Below the pieces are notes generated by a model. It saw nothing but the letters and a program-made list of their open reading frames with translations. It did no database searches and was not told the DNA's origin. This document shows positions 50,001 through 59,362 of a stretch of DNA of 64,000 bases, one piece after another; within the stretch, counting starts at the first letter, position 1; each line of letters opens with the position of its first letter. Origin of the DNA: CAYLHB01 sp964383505 (GTDB taxonomy: Bacteria > Patescibacteriota > Minisyncoccia > Phycocordibacterales > UBA12088); the NCBI GenBank assembly GCA_964383505.1, contig CAYLHB010000001.1:19007-83006 (forward strand), in the 5' to 3' direction. A program made the translations under genes and the position numbers.

Positions 50001-50020
50001 CTCCCCATAGGGGGAGTTTT
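50001..50020 (+). terminator. Intrinsic terminator of the 23S-5S unit
   Basis: CTCCCC (50001-50006) / GGGGAG (50011-50016), loop ATAG, followed by TTTT. Confidence 0.7.
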
Positions 50021-50022
50021 GG

Positions 50023-50028
50023 TATACT
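50023..50028 (+). promoter_or_regulatory. Extended -10 element, predicted leaderless start
   Basis: TGG TATACT ends 6 nt before the ATG at 50035 and begins right after the 5S terminator. Confidence 0.5.
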
Positions 50029-50034
50029 GAAGCC

Positions 50035-50832
50035 ATGCTTCTCTCGTGGTCATTTACTAGAAAAGCGGAGTATCTCGGGGGCGTTCTCGTGGTAGTGGCG
50101 CTGTGTGCGAGTGGTTTTCTGTGGTGGATACTTGACCAACCACCAACTTGCACCGATGGCAAACAGAACCAGAATGAGCTTGGTGTAGACTGCGGGGGTA
50201 TATGTGGGTTACGGTGTGCATCAGAAACGAGGCGACTCCTCACGAAGTGGGTTATGCCTCTTGAGGTGTCCGAGGGTTTTTGGAGTGTTGTCGCATACGT
50301 TGAGAATCCTAACTTGCACTCGTATGTCGATACTATTTCCTATCGATTCAAACTATATGACGAGAATAATGCGTTGGTGGTAGAGCGGGACGGAAGTACA
50401 TTCATACACGGCGACCCGGTCGTTCCCATTTTTGAGGGGGGAATAGACACTCAAGGGAAACGTGTAGCAAGGGCATTTGTCGAGTTTGCAAATGAACCGG
50501 TGTGGTACACACAGCGCATTCCGATTGATTTGGATATTGAACAACAATCGCTTGCAGAGGAGAGTGTCCGGCCACGTCTCACGGCACGCGTGGTGAATCG
50601 AGAGTTTTTTGAAGTGCGGGACACGGAGGTCTCCGCACTTATCTTTGACACGGATGACAACATCATGGCGGCGAGCGAAACAGTGGTTACGCGCATCCTC
50701 TCACGTGGTAATGCACAGGTGACTTTCACTTGGCCTCGTCCTTTTCCGCGCCCCGTAGGGCGCGTGGAGATCGTGCCCCGTACACCTCCAATGCAAAAGG
50801 ACGCCAATGCCGCCCATCCCCCTACGCTCTAA
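50035..50832 (+). CDS. Membrane-anchored protein with a CxDGxxNxxExGVDCGGxC motif
   Basis: 265 residues. One N-terminal transmembrane helix (AEYLGGVLVVVALCASGFLW) is followed at once by CTDGKQNQNELGVDCGGICG and LRC, a cysteine-rich motif also found in other exported CPR proteins and reminiscent of calcium- or metal-binding loops. The rest (about 190 residues) is beta-rich with SVVAYVENPNLHSYVDTISY and VEFANEPVWYTQRIPIDLDI, like an extracellular Ig-type domain. It abuts rodA, so it may work in envelope assembly. Function unknown. Confidence 0.65.
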   Translation: MLLSWSFTRKAEYLGGVLVVVALCASGFLWWILDQPPTCTDGKQNQNELGVDCGGICGLRCASETRRLLTKWVMPLEVSEGFWSVVAYVENPNLHSYVDTISYRFKLYDENNALVVERDGSTFIHGDPVVPIFEGGIDTQGKRVARAFVEFANEPVWYTQRIPIDLDIEQQSLAEESVRPRLTARVVNREFFEVRDTEVSALIFDTDDNIMAASETVVTRILSRGNAQVTFTWPRPFPRPVGRVEIVPRTPPMQKDANAAHPPTL

Positions 50833-51957
50833 ATGAAGGTGCGCGATTACGTAGTTAGGTTTGACTGGCTCCTCGCGGGCACGGCACCACTCATCTCGCT
50901 TGCGGGCTTGGTGACGATGCAGTCACACAACCCCGAGAGCACATTTTTTGAACACCAACTCATGTGGATAGGGGTGTCATGTGTTGTGATGGTGCTCCCT
51001 ACACTCATTGATGTTCGGTTTCTTCGACGGACGAGTGTGCTCGTGTCGTTCTACTTAGGAGCACTCGCACTTCTCGCACTTGTGTTGTTAATTGGGGACG
51101 TAACTCTTGGCGCGCGTAATCGTTTTGATCTGGGGGTTTTTTCCTTTCAGCCCTCCGATCCAGCCCAACTCGTGCTCGTACTCGTGCTCGCAAAATACTT
51201 CTCGCGTCGCCATGTTGAAATAGCCCACATACGCCATATTCTCGTCTCCGGCGTGTATACGTTTTTGTTTTTCGCACTCCTCTTTCTGGAACCCGACTTT
51301 GGGTCGGCAGTGATAGTCGCTACGATTTGGTTCGCAATGGTGCTCGTTTCTGGTATCTCCAAAAAGCACCTCGTGTTCGTCTTTCTCATTGCGGGGATCA
51401 CGGGGTCGGGACTTTGGTTTGGTGCATTCGAGCCGTACCAGAAAACACGTATCATGACATTCCTAAACCCACTCGCAGATACCCAGGGAGCTGGGTACAA
51501 CGCGCTCCAGTCTGTTATTGCGGTTGGCTCGGGTGGTCTTTGGGGGAAGGGTATAGGGTATGGCACGCAGTCGAAGCTCGATTTCCTGCCTGAGTTTGAG
51601 ACGGATTTCATTTTTGCCGCGTTTGTCGAAGAATGGGGGGTGGTGGGTGCACTCGGGTTGCTCATACTTTTCGGTATACTCTTCTGGCGCATCCTCGGTA
51701 TCGCGCGATTCGGTGCTACAAATTTTGAGACACTCACTGCGCTCGGAGTGCTCGCTTGGTTCATGGCGCACATCACGATACATGTGGGAATGAATGTGGG
51801 ATTACTCCCTGTCACCGGAACTACCATGCCGCTTATGTCCTACGGTGGCTCCCACCTTGTGACGGAGTTTTTCGCGCTAGGGCTCCTTATTAGTATGAGG
51901 CGGTACGGGCGTAGTGTGGAGCGCAGACGCGCAGATGAAGAGCTTCATCTAACGTGA
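50833..51957 (+). CDS. rodA: RodA/FtsW-family peptidoglycan polymerase
   Basis: SEDS-family integral membrane glycosyltransferase that polymerises lipid II during elongation or division. There are about ten transmembrane helices. Signature segments are DVTLGARNRFDLGVFSFQPS, FLEPDFGSAVIVATIWFAMV, GYNALQSVIAVGSGGLWGKG, DFIFAAFVEEWGVVGALGLL and GTTMPLMSYGGSHLVTEFF. The length of 374 residues fits RodA. The start is immediately after the upstream stop. It converges with the glycosyltransferase gene, overlapping by 9 bp. Confidence 0.92.
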   Translation: MKVRDYVVRFDWLLAGTAPLISLAGLVTMQSHNPESTFFEHQLMWIGVSCVVMVLPTLIDVRFLRRTSVLVSFYLGALALLALVLLIGDVTLGARNRFDLGVFSFQPSDPAQLVLVLVLAKYFSRRHVEIAHIRHILVSGVYTFLFFALLFLEPDFGSAVIVATIWFAMVLVSGISKKHLVFVFLIAGITGSGLWFGAFEPYQKTRIMTFLNPLADTQGAGYNALQSVIAVGSGGLWGKGIGYGTQSKLDFLPEFETDFIFAAFVEEWGVVGALGLLILFGILFWRILGIARFGATNFETLTALGVLAWFMAHITIHVGMNVGLLPVTGTTMPLMSYGGSHLVTEFFALGLLISMRRYGRSVERRRADEELHLT

Positions 51958-53094
51958 GTAGCGCGCGTATGTCTCATTGTGCAGACATTCGATACTGTAA
52001 GTTTTATTCACAAACTCCCTCGCCGAGTTACCCAATCGAGTAGCTTCAGCTCGGTCTTGAAGAAGGGATGCAATCGCTTGAGCAAGCGCGTTGGCGTCGC
52101 CCGGGGGAACCACTTTTCCTGTGGCCCCGTCTTCGACAATGTCCCGCACACCCCCCACAGAGGTGGCAACGATGGGGAGCCCCGCGTGGGATGCCTCAAG
52201 GAGTACGTAGGGAAAACCTTCCTTGAGCGAGGGGAGCACAAAGACGTCGAATGCTCGCAGGAACGATGCCGCGTCGGACGGGATAGAAACAAAGTGCACC
52301 TTCTCTTCGATGCCGAGAGTCCGTGCGTGTGTGTGGAGTATTTCGGCAAGATCCCCCGTTCCCACTACCACAAGCTCTACTGCAGTGTTCTTTAGCATGG
52401 AAACTGCATCAAGTAGGTAGCGTTGACCCTTGTTGCGGGTTAGTTCGCCGATGGTGCCGATAAGTATGGTGTCGGAGATGTCGCGACCCACACGTGCGCT
52501 TAGTGCCGCTCGCGCCTCTTCACGCGAAAGCAGGGTGGGAGTATGTATTCCCAACGGTACGGAGATAATGCGTCTCCCCACGAAAGGCCATGATCGTGCG
52601 ATTGCGGCATCGGATTTTGCAACGCAAATGACGCACGTTGCGCACAGGAGTGTGAGCCAGCTAAGGAACATGCGCATAATGCGGGACGTCGGACCTAACT
52701 GTTCGCGGAATGCAAACCCATGTATGGTGACCACCCGGATGGGGACCCGTGCGATATATGCGGCGAGTCCACCGAGCCCGGCAGCCTTTGAACTGTTGAG
52801 GTGTACCACATCGGGCCGCTCACTGCGCAAGAGTGTGATAAGTGCAACAAGTGTGCGCCACTCTCGCAAGATTCCAATATCACGCGAAAACGACTCGATA
52901 AAGTGAATACTCACGGAAGCGCGCCCAAGTTTTTCGGCGAGCATGCCTGTTGGAGCCCCCTTGGCACCGGTACCGCCAAGTGCCACCGAGACCTCATACG
53001 CATCCTTCGGTAACCCTGTCGCGAGGTCGTACACGTACTTCTGCGCACCGCCCCAATTCGACTTCGTAATGATATACATCACTTTCGTTTTCAT
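51949..53094 (-). CDS. GT4-family glycosyltransferase
   Basis: GT-B fold retaining glycosyltransferase. MYIITKSNWGGAQKYVYDLA is the donor/acceptor loop at the N-terminus, followed by DVVHLNSSKAAGLGGLAAYI. In the second domain are IGTIGELTRNKGQRYLLDAV and the EX7E nucleotide-sugar motif (LPSLKEGFPYVLLEASHAGL). The length of 381 residues is normal. It is divergent from the sugar-phosphate transferase gene across 266 bp, and together they suggest surface polysaccharide or glycolipid synthesis. Donor and acceptor cannot be inferred. Confidence 0.9.
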   Translation of the reverse strand: MKTKVMYIITKSNWGGAQKYVYDLATGLPKDAYEVSVALGGTGAKGAPTGMLAEKLGRASVSIHFIESFSRDIGILREWRTLVALITLLRSERPDVVHLNSSKAAGLGGLAAYIARVPIRVVTIHGFAFREQLGPTSRIMRMFLSWLTLLCATCVICVAKSDAAIARSWPFVGRRIISVPLGIHTPTLLSREEARAALSARVGRDISDTILIGTIGELTRNKGQRYLLDAVSMLKNTAVELVVVGTGDLAEILHTHARTLGIEEKVHFVSIPSDAASFLRAFDVFVLPSLKEGFPYVLLEASHAGLPIVATSVGGVRDIVEDGATGKVVPPGDANALAQAIASLLQDRAEATRLGNSAREFVNKTYSIECLHNETYARYSR

Positions 53095-53360
53095 ATACCA
53101 CTTAAGTAATTTGCGAACTTCTTCCTTACCTTTGTCACGAACTCTTTCAAAATATGCTCGATAGTGCTCAAGGGTAAGCGTTCCTCGGTGCCCTGAACTT
53201 CATCAAATTGCGTAGGTTGTATCATAGGGACGTGTTGAAAGCACAGAGGCGGTGCGGGAGGGGGGTCGGGGGAACGGTAGTTCCCCCATGGAGGAGAGCA
53301 ACTCTCCGTTCACCCAGCAACTTGCTCAAACAATGCTATATTATATAGTGTACGTCAACC
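53095..53360. promoter_or_regulatory. Divergent intergenic region with hairpins and a promoter
   Basis: Two perfect short hairpins (53268-53287, GGGGGAAC/GTTCCCCC; 53293-53307, GGAGAG/CTCTCC) lie before a promoter-like TTGCTC...TATAGT (about 53321-53348) ahead of the sugar transferase gene. Confidence 0.45.
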
Positions 53361-54716
53361 ATGATAACCGGAAGAACTGAATCAGTGGCACTGCTCGTAG
53401 GCGATGTGGTTGTACTCTACCTTTCGCTCTACCTCTCGCTTGCGTTTCGGGCGCTTGAGTCGCCCTCCTTAATGGTCTATTCCCAACATGCGGAGCCGTT
53501 CACCCTCCTATTTCTCGTGTGGGTGCTCGTTTTTTTTATTGCGGGTCTTTATGAACAACACACGACGCTCTTTAAGGAGCGACTTCCGAGCCTCATCATC
53601 CACACGCAAATCGTGAACGTAAGTATCGCGGCGTTATTTTTCTTTACTGTTCCCGTGTTTGGTATCACCCCTAAAACGATCCTTCTCATTTACCTCGGTG
53701 TCTCAAGCTTGCTTCTTGTGCTCTGGCGTCTCTACCTCATGCGGATATTTGGATTGAAGAAACAGCGTCGCGCCATCATGCTGGGGAGTGGACCTGAAGC
53801 CGAGGAGTTGGAGCGTGAGATAAACAGTAATCCGCGCTATGGATTCCGCTTCATCCACACGTTTGCGCCACAGGATGTTGAGCACAGCCCCACGCTCCAA
53901 GAAGAACTCCTCACTTACATCAAGGAGCGTGACATACGCGCCATCGTTGCCGATATTCGCGACCCGCACATGGAAGCGCTCCTTCCCGTGTTTTTCAATA
54001 TCCTCTTTCTTGAGCCTCGACTCATTTTCATGGATAGCTCTCGTTTGTATGAGGGAATTTTTTCCCGCATTCCCGTTTCGTCACTCTCACATCGATGGTT
54101 CTTTGAACACGTCACAAAAGGACGCAGACCTCTCTACGATGTGCTGCGCCGGCTCATTGATGTGGTAGCCGGCTGTACGGTGCTCATCGCGTTTTTACTT
54201 ACTCTACCGTGCGTTGCACTTGCGGTACGACTCGACGACGGGGGGACGCTCTTCGTGCGACAGGTGCGCGTAGGGCACTTTGGTCGTCCACTCACCATGT
54301 ACAAGTACCGCACCATGTCGGGCTCCGACGAGGGGAGCGCGGTTCTGAAAAGTACTCTCACTGTGACGCGCATCGGACGTTTCTTGCGAAAGAGCCGCAT
54401 CGATGAGCTCCCACAGGCACTCAATCTCCTGTCCGGCTCCGTCTCGCTCATAGGTCCTCGCCCCGAGCTCCCCGCACTCGTAGACCTCTACTCAAAGGAG
54501 GTACCCTACTACCGTACGCGGCTTCTTCTCAAACCGGGACTCACCGGCTGGGCCCAACTTTTCCATGAGGCCCACCCGCACCACGGAGCCGACATCAACG
54601 AAACAAGGCGAAAACTTTCGTATGATTTATTCTACCTGAAGAACCGTTCGCTCACGCTCGATATTCACATCATTTTGAAGACACTCAAAGTGGTACTCTC
54701 GCGAAGTGGCTGTTAG
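53361..54716 (+). CDS. Polyprenyl glycosylphosphotransferase (WcaJ/WbaP-like)
   Basis: Transfers a sugar-1-phosphate to undecaprenyl phosphate, starting a surface glycan. There are four N-terminal transmembrane helices, a Rossmann-like CoA-binding/NAD-like domain (RRAIMLGSGPEAEELEREIN), a fifth membrane segment near 270, and the catalytic bacterial sugar-transferase domain: VRQVRVGHFGRPLTMYKYRT, RFLRKSRIDELPQALNLLSG and SLIGPRPELPALVDLYS. The length of 451 residues is typical of the long membrane-topology type. The sugar is unknown. Confidence 0.92.
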   Translation: MITGRTESVALLVGDVVVLYLSLYLSLAFRALESPSLMVYSQHAEPFTLLFLVWVLVFFIAGLYEQHTTLFKERLPSLIIHTQIVNVSIAALFFFTVPVFGITPKTILLIYLGVSSLLLVLWRLYLMRIFGLKKQRRAIMLGSGPEAEELEREINSNPRYGFRFIHTFAPQDVEHSPTLQEELLTYIKERDIRAIVADIRDPHMEALLPVFFNILFLEPRLIFMDSSRLYEGIFSRIPVSSLSHRWFFEHVTKGRRPLYDVLRRLIDVVAGCTVLIAFLLTLPCVALAVRLDDGGTLFVRQVRVGHFGRPLTMYKYRTMSGSDEGSAVLKSTLTVTRIGRFLRKSRIDELPQALNLLSGSVSLIGPRPELPALVDLYSKEVPYYRTRLLLKPGLTGWAQLFHEAHPHHGADINETRRKLSYDLFYLKNRSLTLDIHIILKTLKVVLSRSGC

Positions 54717-54734
54717 TGGTATCATGTGCGGGCT

Positions 54735-55589
54735 ATGGCGGGAGTAACTGTAGAAGGCAAAATAATTGCACATCGTGCACTCACCGAGCTTCGGGAGCGT
54801 GTGAGTGAGGCGGGCACGCGTCTCTCGCTCGGAATACTCGTCACAGAAGAGAACCTTGCGGTGACTAAGTTTATCGAGTACAAGCAGAGAACTGCGAAGG
54901 ATCTCGGTATGAAGACAGAGATCATTCGCCCTGACACGTTTGCAACCACGGAAGATTTGCTCGACCTGCTCATGAAAGCAACAAAGGAGTACGATGGCAT
55001 CGTACTCCAGCTCCCACTCTCGACGCACTATGAGCTTGAACCTATTTTAAAACTTTTTCCACTAAGTCACGATGTTGATGTACTCGGACACACTGCTTTC
55101 GATACGTATCGAGAGGGCGCGCTCCCGTTCCACCCCCCGGTCGTAGGAGCGATGAGTGCGATACTCGAGACCTACGGCTTTCGTCTCATGGGGCGACAGG
55201 TGCTTGTGGTGGGGGAGGGTCGTCTTGTCGGAGCGCCTGCGGCCATATGGGCAAAGCGTCAGGGTGGTATTGTCACGAGCGTCAACAAGCACGTTGAAGA
55301 TCTCGCATCCCACGCACGCAGTGCCGAGGTGCTCATTCTCGGCGCGGGTGTACCAGGACTCGTTACGCCGGACATGGTCAAAGAGGGGGTACTCATACTC
55401 GATGCGGGCACGAGCGAGGCGGAGGGGGTCTTGAAGGGAGACGCCGACCCAGCGTGTGCGGAGAAAGCCGCGCTCTTCTCACCTGTGCCCGGCGGCATCG
55501 GGCCCATCACTGTTGTGAAGATTTTTGAAAATCTCCTCGCGCTCGCGCTTCTTAAGAGACGTCAGAAAGACCGCCGTATGGAGCGGTAG
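54735..55589 (+). CDS. folD: Methylenetetrahydrofolate dehydrogenase/cyclohydrolase
   Basis: Interconverts methylene-, methenyl- and formyl-THF. The N-terminal segment LAVTKFIEYKQRTAKDLGMK has the catalytic Tyr-Lys pair (YxxxK). DGIVLQLPLSTHYE and the C-terminal ILGAGVPGLV...PVPGGIGPITVVKIFEN are FolD signatures. The length of 285 residues is normal. The ATG at 54735 lies 9 nt after a -10-like TATCAT; a GTG at 54726 is alternative. It supplies the folate pool used by ThyX and GlyA elsewhere in the window. Confidence 0.92.
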   Translation: MAGVTVEGKIIAHRALTELRERVSEAGTRLSLGILVTEENLAVTKFIEYKQRTAKDLGMKTEIIRPDTFATTEDLLDLLMKATKEYDGIVLQLPLSTHYELEPILKLFPLSHDVDVLGHTAFDTYREGALPFHPPVVGAMSAILETYGFRLMGRQVLVVGEGRLVGAPAAIWAKRQGGIVTSVNKHVEDLASHARSAEVLILGAGVPGLVTPDMVKEGVLILDAGTSEAEGVLKGDADPACAEKAALFSPVPGGIGPITVVKIFENLLALALLKRRQKDRRMER

Positions 55590-55628
55590 AGGTTGCGCAG
55601 GACTCAAAAATGGCTATACTTGGCCTAC

Positions 55629-56942
55629 ATGCTTTCCGCTCGTATTGGGCTTGTTTGGGTAGTGGTCACCGCAGGCCTCGTAGGCTGGTTTGTCTTCACC
55701 AACAGTGCCTCTAATGCAAAAATGCCCTTTCATTTCGGGCTCGACCTAGTCGGCGGTACCCAGCTTGTCTATGAAGCCGATACCTCCGCGCTTTCTCCCG
55801 GGGATGTGCCCGAAGCGATGCGTGCCCTTCGCGACGTCATTGAGCGCAGGGTAAATGTCTTCGGGGTGGGGGAGCCGCTCGTACAAACAGAGAAAGCGAG
55901 TGTGCTCTCGGGTGGCACCTCGACCGAGCGCCTGATTGTCGAGCTTCCTGGCGTGACGCAGATCGATGATGCGGTTGAACAAATAGGAAAGACGCCCCTG
56001 CTTGAGTTCAAACTTGTACGCAATGAGACGGCGACTTCGACAGAGGAGCGCTACGGAGACACGGGCCTCTCAGGCCGCTATGTCGCCGATGCACAGCTTG
56101 TGTTTGCAAACAGTACGGGAGGGCCGATATCGAATGAGCCGACCGTCCATGTCAATTTCAATGATGAGGGAAAGGCACTCTTCGGCACCATTACCAAAGA
56201 GAACGTGGGAAAACAGATTGCCATTTTCCTCGATGGCAAAAGCATCTCCGAGCCGGTGGTACGGGAACCCATTGAGGGTGGTACTGCGGTTATAAGCGGC
56301 AACTTCACACCTGAAGAGGCGCGCGAGCTTGTGCGCAACCTCAACATCGGCGCGCTCCCTGTGCCTGTTGTGCTTGTGTCCACCGACACGGTGGGGGCAA
56401 CCCTCGGTGCGGAGACACTCAAGAAGGGCGTACGCGCGGGGCTTATCGGCTTTGGTGCCATCGTGGTCTTTCTCGTGCTTGTGTACCGCTTGCCGGGTCT
56501 TTTCGCATCGCTCGCGCTCATTTTCTATTTGTTTGTGAACCTCTCGCTCTACCAGCTCATTCCCGTGACGCTCACCGCCTCCGGCATCGCAGGCTTCATA
56601 CTCTCACTCGGCATGGCGGTTGATGCGAACATCCTCATTTTTGAACGTATGCGCGACGAGCTACGCATGGGGAAGGGGCTCACCGAGGCGATTTCCGAAG
56701 GGTTCAGTCGAGCGTGGCTTCCCATTCGCGACGGTAACATCACGGGGCTTCTTTCTGCCGCAGTGCTCTACTGGATAGGCACCTCAAGTGTGCAGGGCTT
56801 TGCGTTCACACTCGCAATAGGTATCTGTGTATCGATGTTTAGCGCGCTTGTGGTCACACGCGTCCTCATGCTCTTTCTTGGTGCGCGCGAGACCTCCGCA
56901 CTCACCCGCTTCCTGTTCCGTGTCCCTCAATCCAACAAATAG
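55629..56942 (+). CDS. secD: Protein-export membrane protein SecD
   Basis: Proton-driven partner of SecYEG. The N-terminal helix is followed by FHFGLDLVGGTQLVYEADTS (D1 motif), a large periplasmic domain with RVNVFGVGEPLVQTEKASVL and LIVELPGVTQIDDAVEQIGK (D2-D3), FTPEEARELVRNLNIGALPV (D4) and five C-terminal helices with MAVDANILIFERMRDELRMG. The length of 438 residues is short but complete. The ATG at 55629 is 8 nt after TATACT; a TTG at 55593 would extend it. secF follows after 2 nt. Confidence 0.95.
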   Translation: MLSARIGLVWVVVTAGLVGWFVFTNSASNAKMPFHFGLDLVGGTQLVYEADTSALSPGDVPEAMRALRDVIERRVNVFGVGEPLVQTEKASVLSGGTSTERLIVELPGVTQIDDAVEQIGKTPLLEFKLVRNETATSTEERYGDTGLSGRYVADAQLVFANSTGGPISNEPTVHVNFNDEGKALFGTITKENVGKQIAIFLDGKSISEPVVREPIEGGTAVISGNFTPEEARELVRNLNIGALPVPVVLVSTDTVGATLGAETLKKGVRAGLIGFGAIVVFLVLVYRLPGLFASLALIFYLFVNLSLYQLIPVTLTASGIAGFILSLGMAVDANILIFERMRDELRMGKGLTEAISEGFSRAWLPIRDGNITGLLSAAVLYWIGTSSVQGFAFTLAIGICVSMFSALVVTRVLMLFLGARETSALTRFLFRVPQSNK

Positions 56943-56944
56943 GT

Positions 56945-57862
56945 ATGCACATTCTTGCCCACAAAAAAACATTCTACCTCATTGCGTGCGTGTACCTTGC
57001 GGCAGGCATAGCGGTAATTGCCGTCATGGGTCTTCGCCCTTCCATTGACTTCACCGGAGGAACACTCGTCGAGGTGAGCTATGAGGAGGCTCGCCCTGAC
57101 AAGGGTGCGGTGGAGGAGGCGCTCGAAAAGGCGGGCGTTGAGTCGTTCTCAGTGCGCGCCATAGGCGAGCAGGGCTACCTCGTGCGCTCTCGTGAGCTTT
57201 CCGTTGCCGGACATACGTCTGCGCTCGACGCCCTTTCGCTCGGGGGTACGGTGCCGCTCACGGAAAAACGCCACACCACTATCGGGCCAGTGATAGGTGA
57301 CGAGCTCGCGAAAAAGGCGTTCGTGGCCATTGGAGTGGTGGTGCTCCTCACAATACTCTACGTGGCATTCGCCTTCAGGTACGTCTCGAAGCCCGTCTCG
57401 TCGTGGGTGTACGGCATTATTGTGATTGTGGCGCTCGTGCACGACGTACTCGTGCCCACGGCATTCTTTGCGCTCATGGGAAGCGTGCTTGGGGTCGAGA
57501 TTGATATCCTCTTTGTAACCGCGCTCCTCACCATTCTCGGCTATAGCGTGAACGACACGATTGTTATTTTCGACCGCGTGCGTGAGAACTTGCGCGAGAA
57601 TGAAGAGAAGCGTATCGAAGAGTCGTTCGATGAGACGGTGGGCAGGTCGCTCTCTGAAACGTGGGTCAGATCGCTCTACACTTCGGTCACCACGCTCCTG
57701 GCGGTGCTCGCGATATTTGTTTTTGGCGGAGAGCCGACTCGTGCGTTTACCCTCACGCTCGCAATCGGTGTGGTGGGGGGTGCATTCAGTTCACTCTTCC
57801 TTGCCGCACCGCTCCTTGTATCCTTTGAGCGGTGGCAGAGCAGTCGTGCGCCACGTGCGTAG
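56945..57862 (+). CDS. secF: Protein-export membrane protein SecF
   Basis: Six-helix partner of SecD. GLRPSIDFTGGTLVEVSYEE is the SecF D1-type motif; ILGYSVNDTIVIFDRVRENL and SLSETWVRSLYTSVTTLLAV are the conserved C-terminal motifs. The length of 305 residues is normal. Separate secD and secF genes lie adjacent, with a 2-nt gap. Confidence 0.95.
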   Translation: MHILAHKKTFYLIACVYLAAGIAVIAVMGLRPSIDFTGGTLVEVSYEEARPDKGAVEEALEKAGVESFSVRAIGEQGYLVRSRELSVAGHTSALDALSLGGTVPLTEKRHTTIGPVIGDELAKKAFVAIGVVVLLTILYVAFAFRYVSKPVSSWVYGIIVIVALVHDVLVPTAFFALMGSVLGVEIDILFVTALLTILGYSVNDTIVIFDRVRENLRENEEKRIEESFDETVGRSLSETWVRSLYTSVTTLLAVLAIFVFGGEPTRAFTLTLAIGVVGGAFSSLFLAAPLLVSFERWQSSRAPRA

Positions 57863-57868
57863 AACAGT

Positions 57869-58438
57869 ATGGTGCTCCTTGGTATCACTGGTACCGATGG
57901 GGCGGGCAAGGGCACGGTGGTCGAGCGCCTCGTGTCGCACTATGGGTTTGTGCACTGTTCCGCACGTGCACTTCTCACCGAGGCGCTTGAGGCGGAAGGG
58001 AAGCCCACTGACAGGGTCCACCTGCGAGAGAAAGCGAACGCACTGCGACGGGCGCACGGAGATGATTACCTCGTGCGCGCATACCATGCACGTGCAGAGG
58101 CGGCGGGGTGGGAGCGTATAGTAGTTGACTCCGTGCGCGCGCGAGCAGAAGCGACCACGCTCCGCGCACTTGGGGGAACACTCATTGCGGTGGACGCTGA
58201 TGTGAGGGTGCGCTACGAACGCATTTCACTTCGAGGTGCTTCGAGTGACAACATTTCTTTTGAAGAGTTCGTACGGCACGAGGAGCTTGAGATGAACGAC
58301 CCTGACCCGAACGGTATGCAAAAAGCGGAGGTAATGCGCATGGCCGACCACACATGTATGAATAACGGCACGCGCGAGGAGCTCATCGAAGCGGTTGATG
58401 CGCTCATGGACGCCGTAGGTATCCGTGCACGATCATGA
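57869..58438 (+). CDS. P-loop nucleotide kinase-like protein
   Basis: 189 residues. MVLLGITGTDGAGKGTVVER has a Walker A motif of kinase type, FVHCSARALLTEALEAEGKP an NMP-binding-like segment, IVVDSVRARAEATTLRALGG a dephospho-CoA-kinase-like region, and VRYERISLRGASSDNISFEE a lid-like region. Such proteins are annotated as AAA or dNMP/dephospho-CoA kinase relatives; the substrate is uncertain. It overlaps the next gene by 4 bp. Confidence 0.7.
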   Translation: MVLLGITGTDGAGKGTVVERLVSHYGFVHCSARALLTEALEAEGKPTDRVHLREKANALRRAHGDDYLVRAYHARAEAAGWERIVVDSVRARAEATTLRALGGTLIAVDADVRVRYERISLRGASSDNISFEEFVRHEELEMNDPDPNGMQKAEVMRMADHTCMNNGTREELIEAVDALMDAVGIRARS

Positions 58439-59184
58439 CGGAGTCCCCCTATGCGAGCGCGGTGCGCTCAATTGGTATTATCGGGTACGGTTCATTTGGG
58501 CAGTTTGTCCATGAGCTCGCGCGTCGCTATGCCCCGGACATAGACGTGCACATTTATAGTACAGGTGGAGAGCACGAGAGTGCGGAATCACTTGACCTAG
58601 TAGCGAAAAGTGACCTCATGGTGCTCTGTGTGCCGATACGGGCATACGCGTCCGTGCTTGAGGAGGTGGTGCCTCGCCTCGGGCCTGCGAGTACCATTAT
58701 TGATGTTGCCACGGTAAAAGAGTACACGGTCGGTCTCATAAAAAAGTACAAAGACGTTCGCTACGTTGCGACGCACCCGATGTTTGGTCCATACAGCTTT
58801 CTCAAGCGGGGGAAGACGCTCGAGGGGCTTCGATTAGTCCTCACAGACCACACACTTGCTCAAGAAGAACTCACCTCCTTCCGAAACATCACCAATGAGC
58901 TCGGTCTCGTCATACTCGAAATGTCACCTGAAGCACACGACCGTATGCTCGCCGAGACGCTTTTTCTTACGCACTACATCGGTCAAGTCGTCACAAAGGG
59001 CGGGTTTCGTCGTACCGACATCGACACGGTATCGTTCGGTTTTCTCATGGACGCAGTGGAGAGCGTGCAGAACGATATGGAGCTCTTTCAGGATGTGTAC
59101 ACCCACAATAGGCACTGCGCCGACGTAATTGCTAGGTTTGAAGACGCGGAGCGTGAGGTGCGAGCGTATATTGACGTGAAGTAG
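58435..59184 (+). CDS. Prephenate dehydrogenase-like protein
   Basis: 249 residues. The Rossmann motif SIGIIGYGSFGQFVHELA is followed by STIIDVATVKEYTVGLIKKY and ATHPMFGPYSFLKRGKTLEG, the conserved TyrA active-site segment, and the C-terminal helical domain (LAETLFLTHYIGQVVTKGGF). Prephenate dehydrogenase makes 4-hydroxyphenylpyruvate for tyrosine, but no other aromatic pathway gene is in the window. In reduced CPR genomes the homologue may act on another substrate. Coupled to the kinase gene by overlap. Confidence 0.75.
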   Translation: MTESPYASAVRSIGIIGYGSFGQFVHELARRYAPDIDVHIYSTGGEHESAESLDLVAKSDLMVLCVPIRAYASVLEEVVPRLGPASTIIDVATVKEYTVGLIKKYKDVRYVATHPMFGPYSFLKRGKTLEGLRLVLTDHTLAQEELTSFRNITNELGLVILEMSPEAHDRMLAETLFLTHYIGQVVTKGGFRRTDIDTVSFGFLMDAVESVQNDMELFQDVYTHNRHCADVIARFEDAEREVRAYIDVK

Positions 59185-59318
59185 TAATCGGCCCGTATGT
59201 GGAGGTGGTGGTCAGCAAAATCCCTGTACCGACCATAGACTTCTGGTCTGGTCGTGAGTGGGGTATGTCGATACGCCTAAATCCGGCGCAAAAGCGAAAG
59301 CGCCACCCCTCCACATTC

Positions 59319-59332
59319 GCCCCTTCGGGGGC
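59319..59332 (+). terminator. Hairpin after the prephenate dehydrogenase-like gene
   Basis: Stem GCCCC/GGGGC with a short TTCG-like loop. It lies between convergent genes. Confidence 0.4.
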
Positions 59333-59342
59333 ACCTTTGTTA

Positions 59343-59362
59343 TTTACGTAATCGATTACGTA
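59343..59362. repeat. 20-bp perfect palindrome at the pyrH 3' end
   Basis: TTACGTAATCGATTACGTAA, a perfect palindrome of odd, low-GC composition that overlaps the pyrH stop codon (59356-59358). It could be a protein-binding site or part of a convergent terminator. Confidence 0.6.
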
